Shown here piece by piece: positions 24,015-33,378 of a DNA stretch of 64,000 bases (position 1 is the stretch's first letter; each line of letters begins with the position of its first letter). A model generated the notes under the pieces. It saw only the letters and a program-made list of their open reading frames with translations, was not told the origin of the DNA and did not search any database. The position numbers and the translations under genes were made by a program. The DNA comes from Oscillospiraceae bacterium (GTDB lineage Bacteria; Bacillota; Clostridia; Oscillospirales; Ruminococcaceae), in assembly GCA_019423755.1 (NCBI GenBank), contig JAHZAU010000006.1, positions 35,376 to 99,375 on the forward strand. The letters run 5' to 3'.

Positions 24015-24941
24015 TTACTCTGCCAGCGCCCCGAGGGTCTCTTCCAGGGTGGCGCTGTCCTCGACCCGCAGGATGGTCACCTGCGCGCCCAACGTTTTCT
24101 TTACCAGACCGCTGAGGGTCTTGCCCGGGCCTACCTCGATGAAGGTATCGATGCCCTGGGCGGCCATCTCCTCCAGCGTCTTCTGCCACTGGACCGGGTG
24201 GCTCACCTGCTCGGCCAGCAGGTGGCGGCACGCTCCGGCGTCCTGGGGGTAGGGCTGAGCGGTGCGGTTGGCGTAAACCGGGATCTGGGGCGCCTGCAGG
24301 CCGCTCTGTTCCAGATGAGCGGCGATCTCCTGGGCAGCTTCGTCCATAAAGGGCGAGTGGAACCCGCCGGACACCGCCAGCGGTACGGCCTTGCCGCCTT
24401 CTTCCTTGACCCGGGCGCCGAAGGCTTCCAGCTCCTCGGGCTTCCCGGCTACCACCAGCTGGCCGGGGCAGTTATAGTTGACGGGGTAGACCTTGAGGAA
24501 ATCCTGGCAAAGCTGCTCTACCTTTTCGTTTGCGAGCTTGAGCACCGCGCTCATGGAGCTGGGACGGTGCTGGGCCGCCTGGTCCATCCAGCCGCCGCGG
24601 CGGCAGACGAAATCAAAGCCCTCCTCCGGGGAAAAGGCCCCGGCAAAGGTCAGCGCCGCTACCTCGCCCAGGGAGAAGCCGGCCACCGCCTGAGGCACCA
24701 CACCGGCCTGACGCAGGGCCATAGCCGCCGCCAGATCCACGCAGTAAACGCAGGGCTGGGTGTTGCAGGTGCGGGAAAGCTCCTCCTTGCTGCCGGTAAA
24801 GCACTGGGCAGCCGTACCGGGACGCAGCCGGTCCGCTAAGGCAAAGACCTCTGCCGCCGCGGAGCTGCGGTCTGCCAGTTCTTTTCCCATGCCGGGGTAC
24901 TGGCTACCCTGTCCGGCAAACAAAAACGCGATCTTTCTCAA
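24015..24941 (-). CDS. fabD: Malonyl-CoA:ACP transacylase
   Basis: Loads malonyl groups onto ACP. The 308-aa protein has the N-terminal FAGQGSQYPGMGKEL, the nucleophilic serine in VAGFSLGEVAALTFAG near residue 89, the arginine region FVCRRGGWMDQA near 115 and the catalytic histidine in VSGGFHSPFMDEAA near 199. It is separated from acpP by 111 bp that contain a strong hairpin but no gene. Confidence 0.95.
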   Translation of the reverse strand: MRKIAFLFAGQGSQYPGMGKELADRSSAAAEVFALADRLRPGTAAQCFTGSKEELSRTCNTQPCVYCVDLAAAMALRQAGVVPQAVAGFSLGEVAALTFAGAFSPEEGFDFVCRRGGWMDQAAQHRPSSMSAVLKLANEKVEQLCQDFLKVYPVNYNCPGQLVVAGKPEELEAFGARVKEEGGKAVPLAVSGGFHSPFMDEAAQEIAAHLEQSGLQAPQIPVYANRTAQPYPQDAGACRHLLAEQVSHPVQWQKTLEEMAAQGIDTFIEVGPGKTLSGLVKKTLGAQVTILRVEDSATLEETLGALAE

Positions 24942-24970
24942 TGTGGTACCTCCATTCGTTTTGGGGATAT

Positions 24971-25017
24971 TCTCAAACAGCCCCCGGAACCTTTCTCGCT
25001 CCGGGGATCGTTTGAGA
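24971..25017 (-). other. Intercistronic hairpin between acpP and fabD
   Basis: Two nested perfect stems (24971-24978 with 25010-25017, and 24982-24988 with 25000-25006) form a long hairpin in the mRNA without a following T tract. It is therefore not a classical terminator. It could stabilise or mark processing of the upstream fabH-acpP message, allowing acyl carrier protein to be made in excess. Confidence 0.65.
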
Positions 25018-25052
25018 GCATCCGCTCTCGGGGAAAAGCCGCAGGCGCGGAC

Positions 25053-25274
25053 TTATTTCTGGGCCTCTTCGATGGCTTTGACCACGTCGCCGACGGTCTT
25101 CATGTCCTCGGTCATCTCCATCTGGATGTCGAACTCCTCTTCAAAGGACATCATCAGGTCTACGGTGTCCAGGGAGTCCAGTTCCAGCTCCTCGAAGGTG
25201 GAGTTTTCGTTGATTTCGGACGGGTCGCACTCTTTGTAGTCAGCCAGGATCTTGATCACTTTTTCCAGTACCAT
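25053..25274 (-). CDS. acpP: Acyl carrier protein
   Basis: A 73-aa very acidic helical protein. The phosphopantetheine attachment serine lies in the ELDSLDTVDLMM motif, near residue 36. It carries growing acyl chains in type II fatty-acid synthesis. It sits between fabH and fabD, and its start is preceded by a GGAGG site. Holo-ACP synthase is not in the window. Confidence 0.96.
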   Translation of the reverse strand: MVLEKVIKILADYKECDPSEINENSTFEELELDSLDTVDLMMSFEEEFDIQMEMTEDMKTVGDVVKAIEEAQK

Positions 25275-25334
25275 AATTTGTTACCTCCATAGATTGAAAA
25301 GAAATATATAAAATGTCTTTGCAAACAAAATCGG

Positions 25335-26291
25335 TTATTCCCATCGCAGCACGCAGGCCCCGCTGGTAAAGCCCGCCCCGAAGGCGGTGAGCACCAGCCA
25401 TTCCCCGCGCACAAGCTTCCCGGCGCGGTTGGCGCGGTCCAGCAGGATGGGGATGCAGGCAGCGGAGATGTTGCCCATATCCTCGATTCCCACAAGGCAG
25501 CGCTCCATGGGCAGGTGCAGCCGGTGGGCCGCCGCCTCGATGATCCGCAGGTTGGCCTGATGGGGCACCACATGGCCCACATCCTCCAAAGAAAGCCCCG
25601 CTTCCTCCACCACGGTCATCACATCCCGCACCATGGAGGACACGGCGAACTTATACACCTCGCCGCCGTCCATCTGCAGAAAGCTCCCTGCCCCGCTGCC
25701 CGGAGCAAAGGGGCAGTTGCCTTCCAGGTGGGAAGCGCTCAGCGGCTGGGCGTTGCCCTGGGCGGTCAGGTGGATGGCTTTGAGGGCGTCGCCCTCTCCC
25801 AGCACCACCGCTCCGGCGCCATCGCCAAAGAGGACGCAGGTGGAACGGTCGGTCCAGTCTACTAGGCGGGACATGGCCTCCGCCGCCACCACCAGCACCC
25901 GGCGCGCCCGGCCCCGGGCAAAGTACCCGGCAGCCACATCCAGCGCGTACAAGAAGCCGGAGCAGGCGGCGTTGACATCCATCGCCGGGCAGCTGGCGCC
26001 CAGCTGCTGCTGTACCAGGCAGGCCAAGGACGGGGTGATATAGTCCCCGTGCAGGGTGGCACAGAGGATCAGGTCCAGCTCCTGGGGCTGCACCCCGGCC
26101 TGTTCCAGCGCCTGTTGGGCCGCCTGGGCCGCCAGCTGGGTCAGGTTCTCGCTGGTGATCACCGAACGCTGCCGGATGCCGGTACGCTTGGTGATCCATT
26201 CATCGCTGGTGTCCAGAAAGGTGGAAAGCTCGTCGTTGGTCACTGCCCGGCAAGGCAGGCAGCTTCCGGTCCCCAAAATCTTGAACATCAT
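25335..26291 (-). CDS. fabH: 3-oxoacyl-ACP synthase III
   Basis: Initiates fatty-acid synthesis by condensing a short acyl-CoA with malonyl-ACP. The 318-aa protein has FLDTSDEWITKRTGIRQR near residue 26, the active-site cysteine in AMDVNAACSGFLYALDVA near 110, the His in GHVVPHQANLRIIEAAAHRL near 238 and an Asn-containing GNISAACIPILL near 268. Two adjacent ATG codons (26291, 26288) are possible starts. It is the first biosynthetic gene after the MarR regulator. Confidence 0.96.
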   Translation of the reverse strand: MMFKILGTGSCLPCRAVTNDELSTFLDTSDEWITKRTGIRQRSVITSENLTQLAAQAAQQALEQAGVQPQELDLILCATLHGDYITPSLACLVQQQLGASCPAMDVNAACSGFLYALDVAAGYFARGRARRVLVVAAEAMSRLVDWTDRSTCVLFGDGAGAVVLGEGDALKAIHLTAQGNAQPLSASHLEGNCPFAPGSGAGSFLQMDGGEVYKFAVSSMVRDVMTVVEEAGLSLEDVGHVVPHQANLRIIEAAAHRLHLPMERCLVGIEDMGNISAACIPILLDRANRAGKLVRGEWLVLTAFGAGFTSGACVLRWE

Positions 26292-26319
26292 CGGTTCCCC
26301 CTTTTGCCAAAATAGGTTG

Positions 26320-26784
26320 CTAGTCCGCTTCCGTGGTGCCGATCTTCCGCTTGAGGAAGGCGTCCAGCTTCTGGATGCCGCAGTACAGCGCCTGCTTTTC
26401 CTCTTCGGTCATGCCGCTGATGATGCTGCGGACCATGTTTTCATGAAAATAGCGATGGACCGAGTCCATCTTTTTGCCCTTGCGGGTCAGCGAAACGTAT
26501 ACCGTTCGGCCGTCCTGCTCGCCCCGCACCTTTTCCACATAGCCTTTTTTGAGAAGCTTGTTGATGGCCACCGTCACCGACGGCAGGGTGATGTCCAGGT
26601 CCTCGGCCAGGCCGCTGATGGTGCGGCGATGTCCCTCGCCCCGGCCCACGGCCTCCAGCATGTGGATCTCGCTGATGGAAAGGTCGATGCCGTGGGAGTT
26701 TTTGAGCATACTCTCCTCCACCTTCAGCACCGAACGGTAGGTGTCTACGATCAGGTCATTGAGCCGGGCGGAAAATTCGTCCAT
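26320..26784 (-). CDS. MarR family regulator of fatty-acid synthesis (FabT-like)
   Basis: A 154-aa winged-helix regulator: dimerisation helices at both ends, HTH around LSISEIHMLEAVGRG and ITLPSVTVAINKLLKKGYVE, and the wing RGEQDGRTVYVSLTRKGKK. Its position at the head of fabH-acpP-fabD-fabG-fabF-accB-fabZ-accCDA is that of streptococcal FabT, which represses fab genes with acyl-ACP as corepressor. ATG at 26784 has a GGAGGAGAGGG region upstream; the frame extends 8 codons further without support. A palindrome over its promoter suggests autoregulation. Orthology to FabT is inferred from context. Confidence 0.87.
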   Translation of the reverse strand: MDEFSARLNDLIVDTYRSVLKVEESMLKNSHGIDLSISEIHMLEAVGRGEGHRRTISGLAEDLDITLPSVTVAINKLLKKGYVEKVRGEQDGRTVYVSLTRKGKKMDSVHRYFHENMVRSIISGMTEEEKQALYCGIQKLDAFLKRKIGTTEAD

Positions 26785-26831
26785 TATTTGATCCCTCTCC
26801 TCCCCCAATACGGGGTGTCGTCCAACAATTA

Positions 26832-26850
26832 ATTAGATTGTCAAACTAAT
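26832..26850. promoter_or_regulatory. MarR/FabT-type operator of the fab operon
   Basis: The 19-bp sequence ATTAGATTGTCAAACTAAT reads as ATTAGnTTGnCAAnCTAAT on both strands, a palindrome interrupted only at the three marked positions. It begins within the -10 box and covers the expected transcription start, ideal for repression by the MarR protein encoded by the first gene. Confidence 0.75.
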
Positions 26851-26876
26851 TATAGCGCCGTGTTCTTCTGTGTCAA
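26849..26876 (-). promoter_or_regulatory. Promoter of the fab/acc operon
   Basis: On the minus strand a perfect TTGACA (26871-26876) and perfect TATAAT (26849-26854) are spaced by 16 bp. The -10 overlaps the palindromic operator. Confidence 0.88.
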
Positions 26877-26972
26877 GTGTTACAAATAAAGTCCTGTGTT
26901 TTTCACAAAAAGCCGTCTGCCCTCCGGGGCCTTTTCGTGAAATCGCCCGCGAAAAACCGCGATTTCGGGCAG

Positions 26973-27018
26973 AAAAAAACGCGCCTGCCGGGAGAGTCTC
27001 TCCCAAAACAGGCGCGTT
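26973..27018 (-). terminator. Terminator after gerW
   Basis: Long hairpin: outer stem 26978-26987 with 27009-27018 and inner stem 26990-26995 with 26999-27004. On the minus strand it is followed by a run of seven T (26973-26979). It ends the M50-scpA-scpB-DUF2953-gerW operon. Confidence 0.87.
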
Positions 27019-27034
27019 GTACGGCTTTGGTATG

Positions 27035-27427
27035 TTATTCTGCGGCGGGTGCGGCCGGGGCTTTTTTGTCCTTGGACAGCACGCCGTTGACCTTGTCGAT
27101 CACTTCCGGCACCATGCTGACGATGCGGTCGGCTGCACCGTGGGTCTCGCTGATGTTGATGAGCTTCACATCGCCGTCCTTGACCACCAAAAAGCCCAAA
27201 GGCTGGATGGTGACCCCACCGCCGGTGCCGCCGCCGAAGTTTTTGGCCGACGGGTCCTTGCCAAAGTCCGAACCGGCGGAAGCGTAGCCGAAGGTCACCT
27301 TGGATACCGGGATCAGGGTGGTGCCGTCCGGCATGGTGATGGGGTTGCCCACCACCGCGTTGACATCGATCATATCCTTGAGGTTTTTCATGGAGCCATT
27401 CATGACACCGTTGAGATTTTCGCTCAT
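27035..27427 (-). CDS. GerW family sporulation protein (YtfJ-like)
   Basis: A 130-aa protein with the family core VVGNPITMPDGTTLIPVSKV at residues 26-45, FGYASAGSDFG, the glycine-rich GGGTGGGVTIQPLGFLVV and a Lys/Ala/Pro tail. YtfJ/GerW of Bacillus subtilis is a spore protein needed for normal germination; homologues occur widely in Clostridia. In B. subtilis ytfJ lies beside the DUF2953 gene ytfI, as here. Presence supports an endospore-forming lineage but not sporulation competence by itself. Confidence 0.92.
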   Translation of the reverse strand: MSENLNGVMNGSMKNLKDMIDVNAVVGNPITMPDGTTLIPVSKVTFGYASAGSDFGKDPSAKNFGGGTGGGVTIQPLGFLVVKDGDVKLINISETHGAADRIVSMVPEVIDKVNGVLSKDKKAPAAPAAE

Positions 27428-27431
27428 ATTG

Positions 27432-28208
27432 TTACCTGTCCTTTCTATCCGAAGGAGATTGCTTCTGTTTTTCTGCCTGCATCTGCTGCCGCAGGAACCG
27501 GACGCCGAAGCCCACTCCCGCTGCCAGCCAGACGATGGGGTGGCCTTTCGCCCGCACCCGGGCGTTCCAGTGGGTGTATGGCGCCAAAAAGTCCGGCCGG
27601 ATGTCCACCTTTTTGTGTTCCAACCGCACCAGGTCGTGGGTCAGGGCCAGCAGCGCCGTCATTCCGGCGCAAAGCCTGCCGTAATCTTCGGCCACGGTAG
27701 CGCTGTCCTCGCCTCCCACCTGCACCGCCAGCGCCAAGGAAATCCGCAGGTCCCGCCGCATCCAGCGAAGGGGCGGCCCGGCGGCTTCCAGCGCCTGACG
27801 TCCTAGCTCCAAGCCGGCCTGCAGCTTTTCGATCCGCTGGGAAAGGCTCGGGGACGGCTTCTTCGGGGCGGGCTTTTGGGCCGGCTGTTTTTTGGGGGGC
27901 GGCTGGGGCTTTTTCTTTTCTTTTTTGGGCTTTGGCGGGTAGACCTTCACCCGCACCGGCCCCCAGCGGACCCACACCCGGCACCGATGCTCCGGCGGGG
28001 GCGGCGGAAGCTCCGGCCAAAGGCCCTGGCCCTTTAGGTAGGCCGCAGCGGCCGCCAGCTGGGGGTCCGACTCCCAGGACGGCGGGCGGTCCGGCGGCGG
28101 GTCCGACTCCCCGGGGACCTCCTGCCAGCAGGCTTCCACCCCGGTGGGGACACACAGCAGCACCAGCACAGCCAGGAGCACGCCCAATATGATCTGTAAG
28201 ACCAGCAT
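27432..28208 (-). CDS. DUF2953 domain-containing membrane protein (YtfI-like)
   Basis: A 258-aa protein with an N-terminal transmembrane helix (MLVLQIILGVLLAVLVLLCV) and a central Lys/Pro-rich low-complexity linker (about residues 95-130, for instance KPKKEKKKPQPPPKK). The helical DUF2953 region at the C-terminus contains DIRPDFLAPYTHWNARVRAK. Function is unknown; the constant pairing with gerW/ytfJ suggests a role in the same sporulation process. The two genes are only 4 bp apart. Confidence 0.82.
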   Translation of the reverse strand: MLVLQIILGVLLAVLVLLCVPTGVEACWQEVPGESDPPPDRPPSWESDPQLAAAAAYLKGQGLWPELPPPPPEHRCRVWVRWGPVRVKVYPPKPKKEKKKPQPPPKKQPAQKPAPKKPSPSLSQRIEKLQAGLELGRQALEAAGPPLRWMRRDLRISLALAVQVGGEDSATVAEDYGRLCAGMTALLALTHDLVRLEHKKVDIRPDFLAPYTHWNARVRAKGHPIVWLAAGVGFGVRFLRQQMQAEKQKQSPSDRKDR

Positions 28209-28226
28209 CCCGGCTGCCTCCTTTGC

Positions 28227-28760
28227 TTATGGGTTTTGCTCGGCGGTTTCCTGCGGCTGGGGCTCCGGGATGCGCGGAAGGGCCTGGATGTCCTTCATGC
28301 CGAAGCACCGCAGGAAGTTGGCGGTGGTGCGGTAGGCGATGGGCCGCCCGGGGATCTCCAGACGCCCGGCCTCCTCCACCAGCTCCTTTGCCACCAGCGA
28401 GTTGACCACCGAGCCGCTGTCCACGCCGCGGACCTGCTCCACAAAGGACTTGGTCACCGGCTGGTTGTAGGCGATGATCGCCAATACCTCCAGCGCCGCC
28501 TGGGAAAGGGGGGCATCTCGCCGGATCTCCAGCGCTTCCTTAATAATGGGAGCGTACTGCTCCTTGGTGGTCATTTGATAGCATTCCCCCAAACGGAGGA
28601 TCTGAAACGGAAATTTCTTGTAACTTTCATTGACGCTGTCCACCAGACGCTCCAAAGTCGTCCGGTCCAGCCCCAGCACCTGGGCAAGCTTGGCCGCTTC
28701 GTAGGGTTCCCCCGAAGCAAACAGCACCGCCTGCAGCTGCTGCGCCTGACTGATGGGCAT
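28227..28760 (-). CDS. scpB: Segregation and condensation protein B
   Basis: A 177-aa protein with two winged-helix domains: ALEVLAIIAYNQPVTKSFVEQVRGVDS near residue 89 contains the most conserved region (shown here in fragments AIIAYNQPVTK and VEQVRGVDS), and VAKELVEEAGRLEIPGRPI near 125 follows. ScpB dimers join ScpA and SMC to form the bacterial condensin. scpA lies just upstream; smc is not in the window. Confidence 0.94.
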   Translation of the reverse strand: MPISQAQQLQAVLFASGEPYEAAKLAQVLGLDRTTLERLVDSVNESYKKFPFQILRLGECYQMTTKEQYAPIIKEALEIRRDAPLSQAALEVLAIIAYNQPVTKSFVEQVRGVDSGSVVNSLVAKELVEEAGRLEIPGRPIAYRTTANFLRCFGMKDIQALPRIPEPQPQETAEQNP

Positions 28761-28775
28761 AGGCTCCCTCCTTCT

Positions 28776-29471
28776 TTATTCCTGCTGCATCCGCACGGTG
28801 CGGCCGGTCTCGTCCAGCTGCACCCGCCGGCTTTTCACCAGCTCCAACACCGCCAAAAAGGTGGCTACAATGTCGGAGCGGTCCCGGCTTTGGGAAAACA
28901 GAGAGAGGAAATCCGCCTGCCCTTCCCGGTACAGCCGGTCCAGGATCAGCACGATCTTGGAGCTGACCGGCACCACCCGGCGGGCCACCAGCGGCTCGAA
29001 GGTCCGGGGGTTCACCGGCACGGTGCGCTTGTCCACCGCCGCCAGATAAGCTTCCAGCAGCTTGGAAGCCGGATGCCGCCGCCGGTAGGTGGGGTCGGTT
29101 TCCAGCGGCTGGGGCGGATGGAAGAAGATCTCCCCTCCGATATATCCATTACGTAATAACTCCGCGACTTGTTTACATACCGTATACTCGATCAGCTGGC
29201 CGGTCAGCTCCTTTTTCAGCTGTTCTTCCAGCTCCTCGTGCTTGGGCAGCAGCGACACCGACTTGATGTACACAAGCCGAGAGGCCATCTCCAAAAACTC
29301 GCTGGCCACATCCAGGTCCTGCTCCTGCCACTGCTGGATATACGCTAAGTATTGTTCCAGCAGACGGGTGATCTCAATGTCGTAGATGTTCAGTTTGTGC
29401 TTGGTGATCAGCTGAAGGATCAGGTCCAGCGGACCCTCCACCTCTGCCACCCGAAAGGAAAGCTGTTCCAT
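28776..29471 (-). CDS. scpA: Segregation and condensation protein A (kleisin)
   Basis: A 231-aa kleisin. The N-terminal SMC-neck-binding part includes FEGPLDLIL-like VEGPLDLILQLITKHKLNIY and DIEITRLLEQYLAYI (residues 13-46), then EFLEMASRLVYIKSVSLLP. The C-terminal winged helix binds the SMC head. It precedes scpB by 15 bp. The middle region contains the ScpB-binding acidic/charged stretch typical of the family. Confidence 0.94.
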   Translation of the reverse strand: MEQLSFRVAEVEGPLDLILQLITKHKLNIYDIEITRLLEQYLAYIQQWQEQDLDVASEFLEMASRLVYIKSVSLLPKHEELEEQLKKELTGQLIEYTVCKQVAELLRNGYIGGEIFFHPPQPLETDPTYRRRHPASKLLEAYLAAVDKRTVPVNPRTFEPLVARRVVPVSSKIVLILDRLYREGQADFLSLFSQSRDRSDIVATFLAVLELVKSRRVQLDETGRTVRMQQE

Positions 29472-29483
29472 GCCGCTCCCCCG

Positions 29484-30155
29484 TTAAAAGATCCGGGGCA
29501 GCAGGCCGAACAGGGAGGACAGCCAGTCCACCCCGCGGAACACCTGGTAGCTCAGGTAGCCCAGCGGGCCGGTGAGGATATTGGTAAAGAGGATGATACC
29601 CAAGAACACGTAGTAGATCACCTGCTGGTACTGTTCAAAGCGCTGCAGCAGCCGCACCGGCAGGAAGTAACCCAAAATGCGGGAACCGTCCAGCGGGTAG
29701 ATGGGCAGCAGGTTGAACACCGCCAGGGTGATGTTGATCTGCGCCATAACCAGCAGGATCTGCGCCAGCACCGCCAGCACCTCTTCCGCCGCCCCGGCCA
29801 TGGCCCCAACCAAAGCCAGCTTGCAGGCCAGGCAGAGGATCAGCGCCATGAGCAGGTTGGAACCCGGGCCGGCCAGCGCGGTCAGCGCCATGCCCCGGCG
29901 GGGGTTGCTCCGGAAGTAGTAGGGGTTCACCGGCACGGGCTTTGCCCACCCGAAGCCCACCAGCAGCATGGACAGCGCGCCCAGCGGGTCGATGTGGTGG
30001 AAGGGGTTGAGGGTCAGACGGCCCTGCCGCTCGGCGGTGGTGTCCCCCAGCTTGTAGGCCACCCAGCCGTGGGCGCACTCGTGCACCGGCATAGCGGTCA
30101 GCAGCACGATGAGGCGCACCATGATGTCAAAAAAGTCCAGTCCTCCAAACAGCAA
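29484..30155 (-). CDS. Site-2 protease family (M50) metalloprotease
   Basis: A 223-aa polytopic membrane protease. The zinc motif HECAHGWVAYKLGD (HExxH form) lies near residue 26, and the second zinc ligand is in NLLPIYPLDGSRIL near 145, giving the NxxPxxxLDG signature. Relatives cleave transmembrane regulators. It heads the scpAB operon, a common but functionally unexplained arrangement. The start is TTG at 30155, supported by AAGGAG 8 nt upstream. Confidence 0.92.
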   Translation of the reverse strand: MLFGGLDFFDIMVRLIVLLTAMPVHECAHGWVAYKLGDTTAERQGRLTLNPFHHIDPLGALSMLLVGFGWAKPVPVNPYYFRSNPRRGMALTALAGPGSNLLMALILCLACKLALVGAMAGAAEEVLAVLAQILLVMAQINITLAVFNLLPIYPLDGSRILGYFLPVRLLQRFEQYQQVIYYVFLGIILFTNILTGPLGYLSYQVFRGVDWLSSLFGLLPRIF

Positions 30156-30197
30156 AATATCGACTCCTTTTCTCCGTAAGTTGCAGGATTTGGTTCT

Positions 30198-30226
30198 ATT
30201 ATACCGTTGACATGGTCAAAAAACAA
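30198..30226 (-). promoter_or_regulatory. Promoter of the M50-scpAB-gerW operon with an internal palindrome
   Basis: On the minus strand TTGTTT (30221-30226) and TATAAT (30198-30203) are 17 bp apart. The spacer contains the perfect palindrome TTGACATGGTCAA (30207-30219), a candidate operator for an unidentified regulator. Confidence 0.68.
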
Positions 30227-30297
30227 GTCAACAGCCCCGGCGGCCCTGTTTATTTCAGAAAATTTCACAAGTTGCAAAAAGAAGTTTGGAAAAGGGC

Positions 30298-30326
30298 TTG
30301 CAATTATCCTCGAAATCTGATAAAAT
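30298..30326 (+). promoter_or_regulatory. Promoter of rpmB
   Basis: TTGCAA (30298-30303) and TAAAAT (30321-30326) are spaced by 17 bp, about 35 bp before the AAAAGGAGG ribosome site of rpmB. Confidence 0.72.
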
Positions 30327-30368
30327 ATGAATGTTGACTCATTAGAAGTTAAAAGGAGGTGCAGACTA

Positions 30369-30557
30369 ATGGCTAAATGCGATATCTGCGGAAAAGGTGT
30401 TACTTTCGGAATTAAGGTGTCCCACTCTCATAGACGTTCCAACCGTGCTTGGGGCGCAAACGTAAAACGCGTAAAGGCGGTTGTTAATGGCACACCTTGC
30501 CACATCCACGCCTGCACCCGCTGCCTGCGTTCTGGCAAAGTAACCCGCGCAATCTAG
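30369..30557 (+). CDS. rpmB: 50S ribosomal protein L28
   Basis: A 62-aa basic ribosomal protein of the large subunit. AKCDICGKGVTFGIKVSHSH carries the CxxC pair and HACTRCLRSGKV the second CxxC, so this is the zinc-binding (C+) form. ATG at 30369 follows AAAAGGAGG; the frame is open further upstream but unsupported. It is a single-gene unit with its own promoter and terminator. Confidence 0.97.
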   Translation: MAKCDICGKGVTFGIKVSHSHRRSNRAWGANVKRVKAVVNGTPCHIHACTRCLRSGKVTRAI

Positions 30558-30583
30558 TTTCCACTGATTGAACACGAAGCGAG

Positions 30584-30613
30584 CGCCGTATCCGAAAGGA
30601 TGCGGCGTTTTTT
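30584..30613 (+). terminator. Terminator of rpmB
   Basis: A stem with one mismatch (30584-30593 with 30598-30607, loop GAAA) is followed by six T. Confidence 0.87.
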
Positions 30614-30654
30614 GCTGTCCTGCCGCCTTTTCCCCCATATATAAATTAGCGCGC

Positions 30655-30694
30655 AAAAAAACGCCCGTTCCCTACCTTGGGAACGGGCGTTTGC
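30655..30694. terminator. Terminator of the ftsH operon
   Basis: A perfect 12-bp stem (30661-30672 with 30679-30690, 6-nt loop) has A-run on the left and T-rich sequence on the right, so it can serve the leftward ftsH transcript and act as a second stop for rpmB. Confidence 0.87.
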
Positions 30695-30701
30695 GTTTGG
30701 G

Positions 30702-32774
<2,073 letters not shown>

Positions 32775-32826
32775 TCCCTATCCTGCGCGGCCGCCCGAAG
32801 CCGGGACCGGCGCCTGCGCAAAAATA

Positions 32827-33378
32827 CTATTCGCGGTTTTCGGTTTGATAAACTTCCGGCTTCAGCACCCCGATGAAGGGCAGATTGCGGTATTTTTCTG
32901 CGTAATCCAGGCCATAGCCCACCACAAACTCATCCGGCACCTCAAAGCAGACATAATCGGGGGTGATGTCCGCTTCGCGGCGGGCGGGTTTGTTGAGCAG
33001 AGTGGCGATGCGGATGCTGGCCGGATTGCGCTGCTGCAGGATCTCCCGCAGGTAATAAAGGGTACGGCCGCTGTCCAGGATATCCTCCACCAGCAGCAGG
33101 TCATAGCCCTCCAGGTCGATGTCCAGGTCCTTGATGATCTTGACCACGCCGGAGGTCTTGGTGCCGTGTCCGTAGCTGGACACCGACATAAAGTCGATGC
33201 GGGCGTGGATGTCGATGCTGCGCATCAGGTCCGCCATAAACACGACGGAGCCTTTGAGAACGCTGACCAGCAGCAGGTTCTTGCCCTGGTAATCCCGGGA
33301 GATGGCGCGGCCCAGCTCCTGAACCTTGTTGTGGATCTCTTCTTCCGAAACCAGTACCTGTAAAATATCCTCTCTCAT
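32827..33378 (-). CDS. hpt: Hypoxanthine phosphoribosyltransferase
   Basis: Purine salvage enzyme making IMP/GMP from hypoxanthine or guanine and PRPP. The 183-aa protein has the PRPP-binding signature LLLVEDILDSGRTL near residue 97, the flexible loop MSVSSYGHGT near 67 and the purine-binding VPDEFVVGYGLDYAEKYRNL near 148. ATG at 33378 overlaps the tilS stop as ATGA. The tilS-hpt-ftsH order is strongly conserved in Firmicutes. Confidence 0.95.
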   Translation of the reverse strand: MREDILQVLVSEEEIHNKVQELGRAISRDYQGKNLLLVSVLKGSVVFMADLMRSIDIHARIDFMSVSSYGHGTKTSGVVKIIKDLDIDLEGYDLLLVEDILDSGRTLYYLREILQQRNPASIRIATLLNKPARREADITPDYVCFEVPDEFVVGYGLDYAEKYRNLPFIGVLKPEVYQTENRE

